DNA of 64,000 nucleotides from JAMHWF01 sp035911095 (lineage in GTDB: Bacteria; Pseudomonadota; Gammaproteobacteria; Burkholderiales; Burkholderiaceae_C). Under the pieces are notes generated by a model, which worked only from the letters and a program-made list of their open reading frames with translations, had not been told where the DNA came from and did not search any database. Below are positions 44,807-54,670 of the stretch, piece by piece (position 1 is the stretch's first letter; every line of letters begins with the position of its first letter). The DNA is taken from NCBI GenBank assembly GCA_035911095.1, contig JAMHWF010000125.1, forward strand, positions 1 to 64,000, written 5' to 3'. The position numbers and the translations under genes were made by a program.

Positions 44807-45517
44807 ATGCCAGCCTACCAACGCATCCTGCTGAAACTCTCCGGCGAGGCCCTGATGGGCGACGATGCCTATGGCATCAACCGCGCGACGATCGTGCGCA
44901 TCGTGCGCGAGGTGCAGGAGGTGATCCAGGCGGGTTGCCAGGTGGCAGTGGTGATCGGCGGCGGCAACATCTTCCGTGGTATCGCCGGCGGCTCGGTCGG
45001 CATGGACCGGGCGACGGCCGACTACATGGGCATGCTGGCCACGGTGATGAACTCGCTCGCGCTGGCTGACACGATGCGGGTCGAGGGGATGACGGCACGC
45101 GTCATGTCGGCGATCTCGATCGAGCAGGTCGTCGAGCCCTACGTGCGGCCGAAGGCGCTGCAGTACCTCGAGGAAGGCAAGGTCGTCGTCTTCGCTGCCG
45201 GCACCGGAAACCCGTTCTTCACGACCGATACCGCCGCCGCGCTGCGTGGGGCCGAGATCGGTGCGCAGATCGTGCTGAAGGCGACCAAGGTCGACGGCGT
45301 CTACAGCGCCGATCCGAACAAGGACCCCACGGCGACCCGCTACACGCGGATCAGCTTCGACGAGGCGATCACGCGCAACCTGCAGGTGCTCGACGCCACG
45401 GCGTTCGCACTCTGCCGCGACCAGAAGCTGCCGATCAAGGTCTTCTCGATCTTCAAGCCAGGTGCGCTGCGCCGCGTCGTGATGGGCGAGGACGAAGGCA
45501 CCCTGGTGCACGTCTGA
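44807..45517 (+). CDS. pyrH: UMP kinase
   Basis: A 236-residue hexameric amino-acid-kinase-fold UMP kinase. MPAYQRILLKLSGEALMGDD, VAVVIGGGNIFRGI and MLATVMNSLALAD are canonical. GTGNPFFTTDTAAALRGAEI and VDGVYSADPNKDPTATRY form the ATP region. ATG 44807 is the family start; an upstream in-frame ATG at 44762 would add 15 Pro-rich residues. Neither has a strong ribosome-binding site. The order tsf-pyrH-frr is standard. Confidence 0.96.
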   Translation: MPAYQRILLKLSGEALMGDDAYGINRATIVRIVREVQEVIQAGCQVAVVIGGGNIFRGIAGGSVGMDRATADYMGMLATVMNSLALADTMRVEGMTARVMSAISIEQVVEPYVRPKALQYLEEGKVVVFAAGTGNPFFTTDTAAALRGAEIGAQIVLKATKVDGVYSADPNKDPTATRYTRISFDEAITRNLQVLDATAFALCRDQKLPIKVFSIFKPGALRRVVMGEDEGTLVHV

Positions 45518-45550
45518 GCGCCGAGCCGCGCCGCCCGAGGAGAAGTTCGC

Positions 45551-46111
45551 ATGACGATAGCCGACATCCGCAAGACCGCCGAGCAGAAGATGGCGCGGTC
45601 GATCGAATCGCTGAAGGGCGAGTTGCAGAAGATCCGTACCGGCCGTGCCCACCCGGGCATCCTCGACCAGGTCCACGTCGACTACTACGGCTCGATGGTG
45701 CCGATCAGCCAGGTCGCCAACGTCTCGCTGCTCGACTCGCGCACGATCAGCGTCCAGCCCTGGGAGAAGGGCATGGGCCAGAAGATCGAGAAGGCGATCC
45801 GCGAATCCGACCTCGGCCTCAACCCGGCGGCCCAGGGCGACCTGCTGCGCGTGCCGATGCCGCCGCTCACCGAGGAACGGCGCAAGGAGCTGACCAAGGT
45901 CGTCCGCCACGCCGGCGAGGAGGCGAAGATCGCGGTGCGCAACCTGCGCCGTGACGCCAACGAGCACGCCAAGCGCCTGCTGAAGGACAAGACGGTGTCT
46001 GAGGACGAGGAGCGCCGCGGCCAGGACGAGGTGCAGAAGCTCACCGACCGCACGATCGCCGAGATCGACCGCCTCGTCGCCGGCAAAGAGGCCGAGGTCA
46101 TGGCCGTCTGA
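45551..46111 (+). CDS. frr: Ribosome recycling factor
   Basis: A 186-residue protein, the exact usual length, that with EF-G splits post-termination ribosomes. IRTGRAHPGILDQVHVDYYG, QPWEKGMGQKIEKAIRESDL and PPLTEERRKELTKVVRHAGE are hallmark segments. GAGGAGAAG gives strong ribosome binding. It lies 33 nt after pyrH and 29 nt before uppS. Confidence 0.97.
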   Translation: MTIADIRKTAEQKMARSIESLKGELQKIRTGRAHPGILDQVHVDYYGSMVPISQVANVSLLDSRTISVQPWEKGMGQKIEKAIRESDLGLNPAAQGDLLRVPMPPLTEERRKELTKVVRHAGEEAKIAVRNLRRDANEHAKRLLKDKTVSEDEERRGQDEVQKLTDRTIAEIDRLVAGKEAEVMAV

Positions 46112-46140
46112 GCGGCCAGGACCCGTCGGCCCTCTCTTCG

Positions 46141-46899
<759 letters not shown>

Positions 46900-46900
46900 G

Positions 46901-47737
46901 ATGCTGAAGCAGCGCATCCTCACGGCGCTGGTGCTGCTGGCCGTGCTCCTGCCAGCACTGTGGGTCACCAGCCCCTGGCCCTTCGCGCTGTTGACGCTGC
47001 TGTTCATCGGCGCGGCCGGCTGGGAATGGGTGCGCCTGAACCAGGCGGGCGGGGGCGCGTCGATCGCCTTCGGCCTGCTGCTCGCGGCCGCCTGCGCCGG
47101 CGCGCTGGGGGTTGGCTGGAACGAGCGCGCGCCGTCCTGGGCCTGGTGGACGGCGTTGCCTCTCTGGGTGCTGGGCGGGTTCTGGCTGCTGCGTGCCGGG
47201 CCCGAGGCCTGGCCGCGCGTGCCGACCGCGCTGCGCTGGCTGTTCGGCCTCGCGGCGCTGTGGCTGGCGTGGCTCGCGCTGGTGCATGCCCGCAGCCTCG
47301 GTGTCAACTTCCTGCTCTCGGTCCTCTGCCTGGTCTGGGCGGCGGACATCGGCGCCTACTTCGGCGGGCGGGCCTTCGGCCGCCGCAAGCTCGCGCCTTC
47401 GATCAGCCCAGGCAAGAGCTGGGAAGGCGTCTGGAGCGGCATGCTCGGGGTCGTGGTCCTGGCGGCCGCGTGGATGGCGCTGGACCGCACACTGCCAGTC
47501 GATTCGCCCAGCCTCTACAGCGCGCTTGCCGCGAGGATTGGCGTCGCCGGCCTGGTCGGGGCGCTGGTGTTCCTGTGCGGCATGAGCGTGGTCGGGGATC
47601 TGATCGAATCGCTCGCCAAGCGCAGCGCCGGCGCGAAGGACAGCAGCCGCCTGCTGCCCGGCCACGGCGGCGTCCTCGACCGCGTCGACGCGCTGCTGCC
47701 CGTCGTGCCGCTGTCGCTCGCCCTGCTCACCCTCTGA
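46901..47737 (+). CDS. cdsA: Phosphatidate cytidylyltransferase
   Basis: A 278-residue integral membrane enzyme making CDP-diacylglycerol, the precursor of all phospholipids. About seven or eight hydrophobic helices are visible, starting ILTALVLLAVLLPALWV. The PROSITE-type signature is near the C-terminus: ESLAKRSAGAKDSSRLLPGH then GGVLDRVDALLP. The ATG directly follows the uppS stop, and dxr follows 8 nt later, so these are co-translated. The family is certain. Confidence 0.94.
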   Translation: MLKQRILTALVLLAVLLPALWVTSPWPFALLTLLFIGAAGWEWVRLNQAGGGASIAFGLLLAAACAGALGVGWNERAPSWAWWTALPLWVLGGFWLLRAGPEAWPRVPTALRWLFGLAALWLAWLALVHARSLGVNFLLSVLCLVWAADIGAYFGGRAFGRRKLAPSISPGKSWEGVWSGMLGVVVLAAAWMALDRTLPVDSPSLYSALAARIGVAGLVGALVFLCGMSVVGDLIESLAKRSAGAKDSSRLLPGHGGVLDRVDALLPVVPLSLALLTL

Positions 47738-47745
47738 AGTCTGCG

Positions 47746-48951
47746 ATGTCTTCGACACGACCCGACGGCCGCCAGCGCGTCTGCATCCTCGGCTCGACCG
47801 GCTCGATCGGCTGCAACACGCTCGACGTGATCGGGCGCCATCCGGAGCGCTTCGAGGTGTATGCCCTCAGCGCGCACAGCCGCGTCGACGAGCTGTTCGC
47901 CCAATGCCTGCAATGGCGCCCGGCCCACGCTGCGGTGGCCGATGCCGCACAGGCCAGGGCGCTGGGCGCGCGGCTGCGCGAGGCGGGTGTCGGCACGGCG
48001 GTGCACGCCGGGCCCCGGGCGCTCGAAGAGCTCGCCGGCCATCCCGAGGTCGAGGTCGTGATGGCCGCGATCGTCGGCGCGGCCGGCCTGCTGCCCTGCC
48101 TGGCCGCGGCGCGTGCCGGCAAGCGGCTGCTGCTGGCCAACAAGGAGGCGCTGGTGGTCGGCGGCGCGCACTTCGTGCGCACGGTGCACGAGCACGGCGC
48201 GACGCTGCTGCCGATCGACAGCGAGCACTCGGCGATCTTCCAGTGCCTGCCGCTGGACCGGGCGCGCTGGCACGAGGACATCGACCACATCGTGCTGACC
48301 GCCTCGGGGGGGCCGTTCCGCGGACGTGACCCGGCATCGCTCTCGCGCGTGACACCCGATGAGGCCTGCGCGCACCCGAACTGGGTCATGGGACGAAAGA
48401 TCTCGGTCGACTCGGCGACGATGATGAACAAGGCGCTCGAGGTGATCGAGGCGCGCTGGCTGTTCGACCTCGCGCCCGAGCAGATCCGCGTCGTGATCCA
48501 CCCGCAGAGCATCGTGCACTCGATGGTCGTGTGCCGCGACCACAGCGTGCTGGCGCAGCTGGGCACGCCCGACATGCGTGTGCCGATCGCCTATGGGCTG
48601 GCGTTTCCCGAGCGCATCGCCTCGGGGGCGGCGGTGCTGGATTTCGCCTCGCTCGGGACCCTGGGTTTCGAGGCGGCTGATCCTGCGCACTTTCCCGGTC
48701 TCTTCCTCGCGTGGGAGGCACTGCGCGGCCCCGAGGGCTCGACCGCGGTGCTCAACGCGGCCAACGAGGTGGCCGTGGCCGCCTTCCTGGCGGGAACGAT
48801 CCGTTTCGATCAGATTCACAGCGTCAACGCCGAGGCCCTGGCTGGCATTGCGCCCCAGGCCGGCGAATGCGACAGTGCGGCGGGCCTGCTCGAGCTCGAC
48901 GCCCGCGCCCGCCGTCAGGCCGAGCAGCGCGTCCGGCGCATCGCCGCCTGA
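47746..48951 (+). CDS. dxr: 1-deoxy-D-xylulose 5-phosphate reductoisomerase
   Basis: A 401-residue NADPH-dependent enzyme converting DXP to MEP, the committed step of the MEP pathway. The NADPH motif is CILGSTGSIGCNTLDVI. LLLANKEALVVGGAHF, LPIDSEHSAIFQCL, TASGGPFRG and NWVMGRKISVDSATMMNKAL are the catalytic-domain signatures, with VLNAANEVAVAAFL near the C-terminal helix bundle. ATG 47746 fits the family. Its pathway partner ispG lies at 22.2 kb and the product feeds UppS, encoded two genes upstream. Confidence 0.96.
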   Translation: MSSTRPDGRQRVCILGSTGSIGCNTLDVIGRHPERFEVYALSAHSRVDELFAQCLQWRPAHAAVADAAQARALGARLREAGVGTAVHAGPRALEELAGHPEVEVVMAAIVGAAGLLPCLAAARAGKRLLLANKEALVVGGAHFVRTVHEHGATLLPIDSEHSAIFQCLPLDRARWHEDIDHIVLTASGGPFRGRDPASLSRVTPDEACAHPNWVMGRKISVDSATMMNKALEVIEARWLFDLAPEQIRVVIHPQSIVHSMVVCRDHSVLAQLGTPDMRVPIAYGLAFPERIASGAAVLDFASLGTLGFEAADPAHFPGLFLAWEALRGPEGSTAVLNAANEVAVAAFLAGTIRFDQIHSVNAEALAGIAPQAGECDSAAGLLELDARARRQAEQRVRRIAA

Positions 48952-48957
48952 TCCGTC

Positions 48958-50352
48958 ATGACCCCGATCACCACCGTTCTCGCCTTCCTGCTGGCCATCG
49001 GCCTGCTGATCGTCATCCACGAGTACGGCCACTACCGCGTGGCCCGCGCCTGTGGCGTGCGCGTGCTGCGCTTCTCGGTCGGTTTCGGCCGCGTGCTCTG
49101 GCGCCGCCAGCGCAGCCCCGACGAGCCGGAGTTCGTCGTCTGCGCGCTGCCCTTCGGCGGCTACGTGCGCATGCTCGACGAGCGCGAGGAGGCGGTGCCG
49201 CCCGACCAGCTCGACCAGGCCTTCAACCGCAAGCCGCTGCGCCAGCGCGCGGCGATCGTCGCCGCCGGGCCGGCTGCCAACCTTCTGCTGGCGGTGCTGC
49301 TCTACGCCGCCGTCAACTGGATCGGGGTCGACGAGCCCAAGGCCTTGGTCGCGACGCCGGTGGCCGGGTCAGTGGCGGCCGAAGCCGGCGTGCGCGCCGG
49401 CGACCTGGTGCAGGCGGTGTCGGGCGACGGCCAGGAATGGACCGAGGTGCGCTCGATGAACGACCTGCGCTGGCAGGTGACGCAGGCGGTGCTCGAAGGC
49501 CGTGACCTCGATCTGGCCGTCGCTGGTCACGACGGGCGCGAGGGCCGGCGCGAGTTGCGGCTGCTGCTCGCCGGGCTCGAGGCGCGCGACGTCGACGCGG
49601 CGCTGATGCGGCGCATCGGCCTCGGCGTGCCCTACGCCGAGCCGGTGCTGGGCGAAGTCAGACCCGAAGGGCCCGCGGACGCTGCGGGTCTGAAAAGCGG
49701 CGACCGGGTGCTCGCGATCGACGGCAGCCCGGTCGACGACGCGGCCCAGGTGCGTGAGCGCATCCGCGTCAGCGCCAGCCAGGCCGCACCGGGCGAGGCG
49801 CTGGCGCCCCCGATGCAGTGGCGCATCGAACGGGAAGGGCGCCACCTCGGCCTCGAAGTGCGCCCGCGCCTGCTCGACGACGGGCGCGACCGCATCGGGC
49901 GCATCGACGCCTTCGTCGGGCCGCCGGCGCAGATGGTGACTGTGCGCCACGGGCCGATCGAAGGGATGCAGCTCGCGGCCACGCGCACCTGGGAAGTCTC
50001 GGTGCTGACCCTGCGCATGATCGGCCGCATGCTCACCGGCGAGGCATCGCTGAAGAACCTGAGCGGGCCGCTGACGATCGCCGACTACGCCGGCCAGACC
50101 GCCCGTCTGGGCCTGGCCTACTATCTCGGCTTTCTCGCGCTCGTCAGCGTGAGCCTCGGCGTACTCAACCTGCTGCCGCTGCCGATGCTCGATGGCGGCC
50201 ACCTCATGTATTACATTTTTGAAGGGCTGACGGGGCGCCCTGTCTCGGACCTGTGGCTCAAGTGGCTGCAGCGCGGCGGCGCCATCATCATCTTGTTGAT
50301 GATGTCGCTGGCCCTGTCCAACGACGTGGCTCGCCTGATGGGCCTTCAGTAG
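48958..50352 (+). CDS. rseP: Site-2 intramembrane zinc metalloprotease RseP
   Basis: A 464-residue polytopic protease that cleaves anti-sigma factor RseA and other membrane substrates, activating the envelope stress response. The zinc motif HEYGH is at residues 21-25 in the first transmembrane helix (LLIVIHEYGHYRVARACGVR). PDZ-like regions are seen around residues 130-320 (RPEGPADAAGLKSGDRVLAI). The second catalytic motif is NLLPLPMLDGGHL in the C-terminal membrane domain. It lies 6 nt upstream of bamA and 6 nt after dxr. Confidence 0.95.
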   Translation: MTPITTVLAFLLAIGLLIVIHEYGHYRVARACGVRVLRFSVGFGRVLWRRQRSPDEPEFVVCALPFGGYVRMLDEREEAVPPDQLDQAFNRKPLRQRAAIVAAGPAANLLLAVLLYAAVNWIGVDEPKALVATPVAGSVAAEAGVRAGDLVQAVSGDGQEWTEVRSMNDLRWQVTQAVLEGRDLDLAVAGHDGREGRRELRLLLAGLEARDVDAALMRRIGLGVPYAEPVLGEVRPEGPADAAGLKSGDRVLAIDGSPVDDAAQVRERIRVSASQAAPGEALAPPMQWRIEREGRHLGLEVRPRLLDDGRDRIGRIDAFVGPPAQMVTVRHGPIEGMQLAATRTWEVSVLTLRMIGRMLTGEASLKNLSGPLTIADYAGQTARLGLAYYLGFLALVSVSLGVLNLLPLPMLDGGHLMYYIFEGLTGRPVSDLWLKWLQRGGAIIILLMMSLALSNDVARLMGLQ

Positions 50353-50358
50353 AACTCG

Positions 50359-52656
50359 ATGCCCGCGAGCCAGATCCCTCCGTTCCGCCGTCTCCTCCAG
50401 TCCATCCTCCTCGCCGCCGTCCTGCAGGGCAGCGCGTGGGCGGTCGAGCCGTTCCAGCTCGACGACATCCGTGTCGAGGGCCTGCAACGCACTGACGCCG
50501 GTACCGTATTCGCGTCGCTGCCGTTCCGCGTCGGCGACATCTACAACGACGACAAGGGGGCGGCCGCGTTGCGCGCGCTGTTCGCCACCGGCCTGTTCAA
50601 GGATGTGCGCATCGAGATCGAGGACCGCGTCGTCGTCGTGATCGTCGACGAGCGCGCGATCATCGCGGCGGTCGACTTCGTCGGCATCCGCGAGTTCGAC
50701 AAGGACGCGCTGACCAAGTCGCTGAAGGACGTGGGCATCGGCGAAGGCCAGCCGTTCGACAAGGCGCTCGCCGACCGCGCCGAGCAGGAGCTGAAGCGGC
50801 AGTACCTGACGCGCAGCCTCTACGGCGCGGAGGTCGTCACCACCGTGACGCCGCTCGAGCGCAACCGCGTCAACGTCACCTTCACCGTCACCGAGGGCGA
50901 GGCCGCCAAGATCGGCGAGATCCGCGTGCTCGGCTCGAAGGCCTTCTCCGAGGGGACGCTGGTCGACCTGATGGACCTGAGCACCTCGGGCTGGCTCACC
51001 TGGTACACCAAGACCGACCGCTACTCCCGCGCCAAGCTCAACGCCGACCTCGAGACGATCCGCGCCTACTACCTGAACCGCGGCTACCTCGAGGTCGAGA
51101 TCACCTCGACCCAGGTCACGATCTCTCCGGACAAGCAGCACATCGCGATCACGATCACGATCGATGAAGGCCAGCCCTATACGGTGACCGGCGTGCAGCT
51201 CGAGGGCGACTACCTCGGCAAGGAAGAAGACTTCAAGACGCTGGTGCGGATCAAGCCCGGCGAGCCGTATCGCGCGGGTGACGTTGCCGAGACGACGCGT
51301 CTGTTCTCCGAGCGCTTCGGCACCTTCGGCTACGCCTTCGCGCGCATCGAGCCGCGTACCGACATCGACCGCTCGACCGGCCAGGTGGTGGTCGTGCTGC
51401 AGTCCGAGCCGCGGCGCCGCGTCTACGTGCGCAACATCGAGGTCGCCGGCAACACGCGCACGCGCGACGAGGTGGTGCGGCGCGAGCTGCGCCAGTTCGA
51501 GTCCTCGTGGTACGACGGAGCGAAGATCAAGCTGTCGCGCGACCGTGTCGACCGGCTCGGCTTCTTCACCGAAGTGAACGTCGACACCGAGGAGGTTCCC
51601 GACTCTCCCGACCAGGTCGACCTGCGCGTCAACGTGACCGAGAAGCCGACCGGCAACCTGCTGCTCGGCGCCGGCTTCTCGAGCGCCGAGAAGCTCTCGC
51701 TCACGGCCTCGATCAAGCAGGAGAACGTGTTCGGCACCGGCAACTACCTCGGCATCGAGGTCAACACCAGCCGCTACAACCGCAACCTGGTGCTGAGCAC
51801 GGTCGACCCGTACTTCACGATCGACGGTGTTTCGCGAGCGTTCGACATCTACTACCGCACCTCGCGCCCGCTGAACAGCCAGGGCGAGGAGTACGAGCTG
51901 GTGACACCGGGCGTGTCGATCCGCTTCGGCGTGCCCTTCAGCGAGTTCGACACCGTGTTCTTCGGCATCGGCTTCGAACGCACCGAGATCAAGGGCGGCA
52001 GCTCGCTGCCGAACAACTACTTCCTCTACCGCGAGCAGTTCGGCGCCACCAGCACCTCGATCCCGCTCACGATCGGCTGGGCGCGCGACGGCCGGGACAG
52101 CCTGCTGGTGCCGACCTCGGGCCGCTACCTGCGGGCCAACTTCGACTGGGGCGTCGGCGGCGACACGCGTTACCTGCGCACCAACCTGCAGGCGCAGCAG
52201 TACTTCTCGCTCGGCCCGCGTTACACGCTCGGCTTCAACGTCGAGCTCGGCATCGGCAAGGGGCTGGGCGGGCGGGCGTACCCGATCTTCAAGAACTTCT
52301 ATGGCGGCGGTCTGGGCACGGTGCGCGCGTTCGACCAGGGCTCGCTCGGGCCGGTCGACGTGACCGGCGCCTACATCGGCGGCACGCGCCGCTTCAACGC
52401 GAACACCGAGCTGTATCTGCCGGTGCCGGGCACCGGCAACGACCGTACGCTGCGCTGGTTCGGTTACGTCGACGTCGGCAACGTCTGGGGCGAGGAGGAG
52501 GACATCCGCCTCGACAGCCTGCGCGCCTCGGCAGGCCTCGGCCTCAGCTGGATCTCTCCGGTGGGCCCGCTCAAGCTGAGCTACGGCACCCCGATTCGCT
52601 CGCAGGCTGGGGATAGAATCCAGCGTCTTCAATTCCAGATCGGGACCGCCTTCTGA
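50359..52656 (+). CDS. bamA: Outer membrane protein assembly factor BamA
   Basis: A 765-residue Omp85 protein, the essential pore of the BAM complex. A signal peptide ending near AVLQGSAWAVEPFQLDDIRV leads to five POTRA domains (residues about 24-420), for example GDVGIGEGQPFDKALADR-like DVGIGEGQPFDKALADRAEQ and KPGEPYRAGDVAETTRLFSE. The C-terminal 16-strand beta-barrel includes FFGIGFERTEIKGGSSL and GGLGTVRAFDQGSLGPV, and the chain ends with the terminal phenylalanine in FQIGTAF. The 1-nt TGATG overlap couples it to skp. Confidence 0.97.
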   Translation: MPASQIPPFRRLLQSILLAAVLQGSAWAVEPFQLDDIRVEGLQRTDAGTVFASLPFRVGDIYNDDKGAAALRALFATGLFKDVRIEIEDRVVVVIVDERAIIAAVDFVGIREFDKDALTKSLKDVGIGEGQPFDKALADRAEQELKRQYLTRSLYGAEVVTTVTPLERNRVNVTFTVTEGEAAKIGEIRVLGSKAFSEGTLVDLMDLSTSGWLTWYTKTDRYSRAKLNADLETIRAYYLNRGYLEVEITSTQVTISPDKQHIAITITIDEGQPYTVTGVQLEGDYLGKEEDFKTLVRIKPGEPYRAGDVAETTRLFSERFGTFGYAFARIEPRTDIDRSTGQVVVVLQSEPRRRVYVRNIEVAGNTRTRDEVVRRELRQFESSWYDGAKIKLSRDRVDRLGFFTEVNVDTEEVPDSPDQVDLRVNVTEKPTGNLLLGAGFSSAEKLSLTASIKQENVFGTGNYLGIEVNTSRYNRNLVLSTVDPYFTIDGVSRAFDIYYRTSRPLNSQGEEYELVTPGVSIRFGVPFSEFDTVFFGIGFERTEIKGGSSLPNNYFLYREQFGATSTSIPLTIGWARDGRDSLLVPTSGRYLRANFDWGVGGDTRYLRTNLQAQQYFSLGPRYTLGFNVELGIGKGLGGRAYPIFKNFYGGGLGTVRAFDQGSLGPVDVTGAYIGGTRRFNANTELYLPVPGTGNDRTLRWFGYVDVGNVWGEEEDIRLDSLRASAGLGLSWISPVGPLKLSYGTPIRSQAGDRIQRLQFQIGTAF
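52614..52619 (+). promoter_or_regulatory. Putative internal -10 box for skp-lpxD-fabZ-lpxAB
   Basis: TAGAAT lies inside the last codons of bamA, 37 nt before the skp ATG. Internal promoters ahead of skp/lpxD are known in other proteobacteria. The -35 is not clear, so this is a candidate only. Confidence 0.3.
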
Positions 52657-53177
52657 TGAAGTTTTCTAGCCTCAAGCCGCAGCTGGTCGCAGCACTGCTG
52701 GCGCTGTCGGCGGTAGGTGCGATGGCGCAGGAACTGAAGATCGGCTACGTGAACAGCGACCGTGTGCTGCGCGATGCCGCACCGGCCAAGGCAGCACAGG
52801 CCAAGCTCGAGTCCGAGTTCGGCAAGCGCGAAAAGGACCTCGCAGACCTCGCCGGCCGTCTCAAGTCCGCATCCGAGAAGTTCGACAAGGAGTCTCCGAC
52901 GCTCGCCGAGTCCGAGCGCGCGCGCCGCCAGCGCGACCTGCTCGAGCAGGATCGCGAATTCCAGCGCCGCCGCCGCGAGTTCCAGGAGGACCTGAACCAG
53001 CGCAAGAACGAAGAGCTTGCGGCCGTGGTCGAGCGCGCCAACCGCGTGATCAAGCAGATCTTCGAAGCCGACAAGTACGACCTGATCCTGCAGGAGGCCG
53101 TCTTCGCGAGCGGCAAGGTCGACATCACCGAGAAGGTGATCCAGGCGCTCAACGCCCAGCCCGCGGCCTCGAAGTGA
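52656..53177 (+). CDS. skp: Periplasmic OMP chaperone Skp (OmpH)
   Basis: A 173-residue periplasmic trimeric chaperone that delivers unfolded outer-membrane proteins to BamA. The signal peptide is KPQLVAALLALSAVGAMAQ with cleavage after AMA. The mature start ELKIGYVNSDRVLRDAAPA is family-typical. A long Lys/Arg-rich coiled coil (FGKREKDLADLAGRLKSASE to QEDLNQRKNEELAAVVERAN) forms the tentacles. It overlaps bamA by 1 nt and precedes lpxD by 1 nt. Confidence 0.95.
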   Translation: MKFSSLKPQLVAALLALSAVGAMAQELKIGYVNSDRVLRDAAPAKAAQAKLESEFGKREKDLADLAGRLKSASEKFDKESPTLAESERARRQRDLLEQDREFQRRRREFQEDLNQRKNEELAAVVERANRVIKQIFEADKYDLILQEAVFASGKVDITEKVIQALNAQPAASK

Positions 53178-53178
53178 G

Positions 53179-54210
53179 GTGGCGGCGACCACGCTCGGCG
53201 AGATCGCCCGCGAGGTCGGCGGCGAGCTGATCGGGGACCCCGAGCTCCCGATCGACCGCATCGGCCCGCTCGACGAGCGAGCCACGCCGGGCACCATTTC
53301 CTTCCTCGCCAACCCGCGCTACGCGGCACAGCTCGCGTCCACCCGGGCCGGCTGCGTGATCGTCGCGCCGGCTCAGCGCGAAGCGGCTGCGTCGCGCGGC
53401 GCAGTGCTGGTCACACCCGAGCCCTACCTGTACTACGCGCGCCTCACGCAATGGTGGGCGCGCCGCATGCGGCCGCAGCCGGCGCCAGGGGTGCATCCGA
53501 GCGCCGTCGTCGACCCTTCTGCGACGGTGGGCGAGGGCGTGAGCATCGGCCCGCTTGCCGTCATCGAGCCGGGTGCGGTGATCGGCGAGGGGGCAGTGAT
53601 CGGCGCTCACGGCTTCGTCGGGCGCGAGGCCCAGGTCGGTGCCCTGACCCGCCTGCACCCGCGTGTCACCTTCGGCGAGCGTTGCCGCATCGGGGCGCGC
53701 GGCATCGTCCACGGCGGGGCGGTGATTGGTGCCGACGGCTTCGGCTTCGCGCCTGAGGGTGGGCGCTGGGTAAAGATCGAGCAACTCGGCGCCGTGACGA
53801 TCGGCGACGACGTCGAGATCGGCGCCAACACCTGCATCGACCGCGGCGCGCTCGACGACACCGTGATCGAGGACGGCGTCAAGCTCGACGATCTGATCAT
53901 GATTGCGCACAACGTGCGCATCGGCGCCCACACCGCGATGGCTGCCTGTTGCGGCGTCGCCGGCAGCGCCGACATCGGGCGCCACTGCACGATCGGCGGC
54001 TCGGCGATGATCGCCGGCCACATCGTGATCGTCGACCACGTCTTCCTGTCGGCGCTGACCTTCGTGTCGCGCTCGATCAGGCAATCCGGCCACTACAGCG
54101 GTGCGTGGCCCTTCGACGACAATGCCACCTGGGAGAAGAACGCAGCGACGCTGCGCCAGCTCTACACGCTGCGCGAGCGGGTGCGCGCCCTGGAGAAGAA
54201 AACGACATGA
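53179..54210 (+). CDS. lpxD: UDP-3-O-(3-hydroxyacyl)glucosamine N-acyltransferase
   Basis: A 343-residue hexapeptide acyltransferase, third step of lipid A synthesis. The N-terminal uridine-binding domain has ATTLGEIAREVGGELIGDPE. The left-handed beta-helix begins VHPSAVVDPSATVGEGVSIG. The catalytic His244 lies in MIAHNVRIGAHTAMAACCGV. The C-terminal helix ends LREREVRALEKK-like (TLRERVRALEKKTT). GTG 53179 follows the skp stop by 1 nt and has a GAGGTG context. It overlaps fabZ by 4 nt. Confidence 0.96.
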   Translation: MAATTLGEIAREVGGELIGDPELPIDRIGPLDERATPGTISFLANPRYAAQLASTRAGCVIVAPAQREAAASRGAVLVTPEPYLYYARLTQWWARRMRPQPAPGVHPSAVVDPSATVGEGVSIGPLAVIEPGAVIGEGAVIGAHGFVGREAQVGALTRLHPRVTFGERCRIGARGIVHGGAVIGADGFGFAPEGGRWVKIEQLGAVTIGDDVEIGANTCIDRGALDDTVIEDGVKLDDLIMIAHNVRIGAHTAMAACCGVAGSADIGRHCTIGGSAMIAGHIVIVDHVFLSALTFVSRSIRQSGHYSGAWPFDDNATWEKNAATLRQLYTLRERVRALEKKTT

Positions 54211-54647
54211 TGGACATCCACGACATTCTCCGGCGCCTGCCGCATCGCTACCCGATCCTGCTGATCGACCGTGTCGTCGAGCTGGAGAAGAACAAGTACA
54301 TCCGCGCGATCAAGAACGTGACGATCAACGAGCACTTCTTCGCCGGCCACTTCCCGGGGCGCCCGGTGATGCCCGGCGTGATGATGCTCGAGGCGCTGGC
54401 CCAGGCGGCCGCCATCCTTTCCTTCGAGAGCGCGGGCGCGTCGACCGACGACAAGATGGTCTACTACTTCGCCGGCATCGACGATGCGCGCTTCCGCCGC
54501 GTCGTCGAGCCGGGGGACCAGCTGAAGCTCGAGGTCGACCTCGACCGGCTGCGCGGCGGGATCTGGAAGTACCGCGCAAAGGCGCTCGTCGGCGAGGAGC
54601 TGGCCGTTTCGGCCGAGCTGCTGTGCACGATGCGCCGCGTCGACTGA
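54207..54647 (+). CDS. fabZ: 3-hydroxyacyl-[acyl-carrier-protein] dehydratase FabZ
   Basis: A 146-residue hot-dog-fold dehydratase for fatty acid elongation, which also balances lipid A against phospholipid synthesis. The N-terminus MDIHDILRRLPHRYPILLID is standard. The active site has His48 in HFFAGHFPGRPVMPGVMMLE and Glu62. Two adjacent ATGs (54207 and 54210) exist and the first overlaps the lpxD stop. lpxA follows by 23 nt. Confidence 0.96.
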   Translation: MMDIHDILRRLPHRYPILLIDRVVELEKNKYIRAIKNVTINEHFFAGHFPGRPVMPGVMMLEALAQAAAILSFESAGASTDDKMVYYFAGIDDARFRRVVEPGDQLKLEVDLDRLRGGIWKYRAKALVGEELAVSAELLCTMRRVD

Positions 54648-54670
54648 CACGCCAGGCAAGGGGCCGTTAG

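Noticed and set aside
49369..52632. A 1087-codon open frame antisense to rseP and bamA
   Set aside because: Its product is Arg/Asp/Val/His-rich with no fold or motif. High third-position GC on the coding strand removes stops from the antisense frame, and rseP and bamA are unmistakable.
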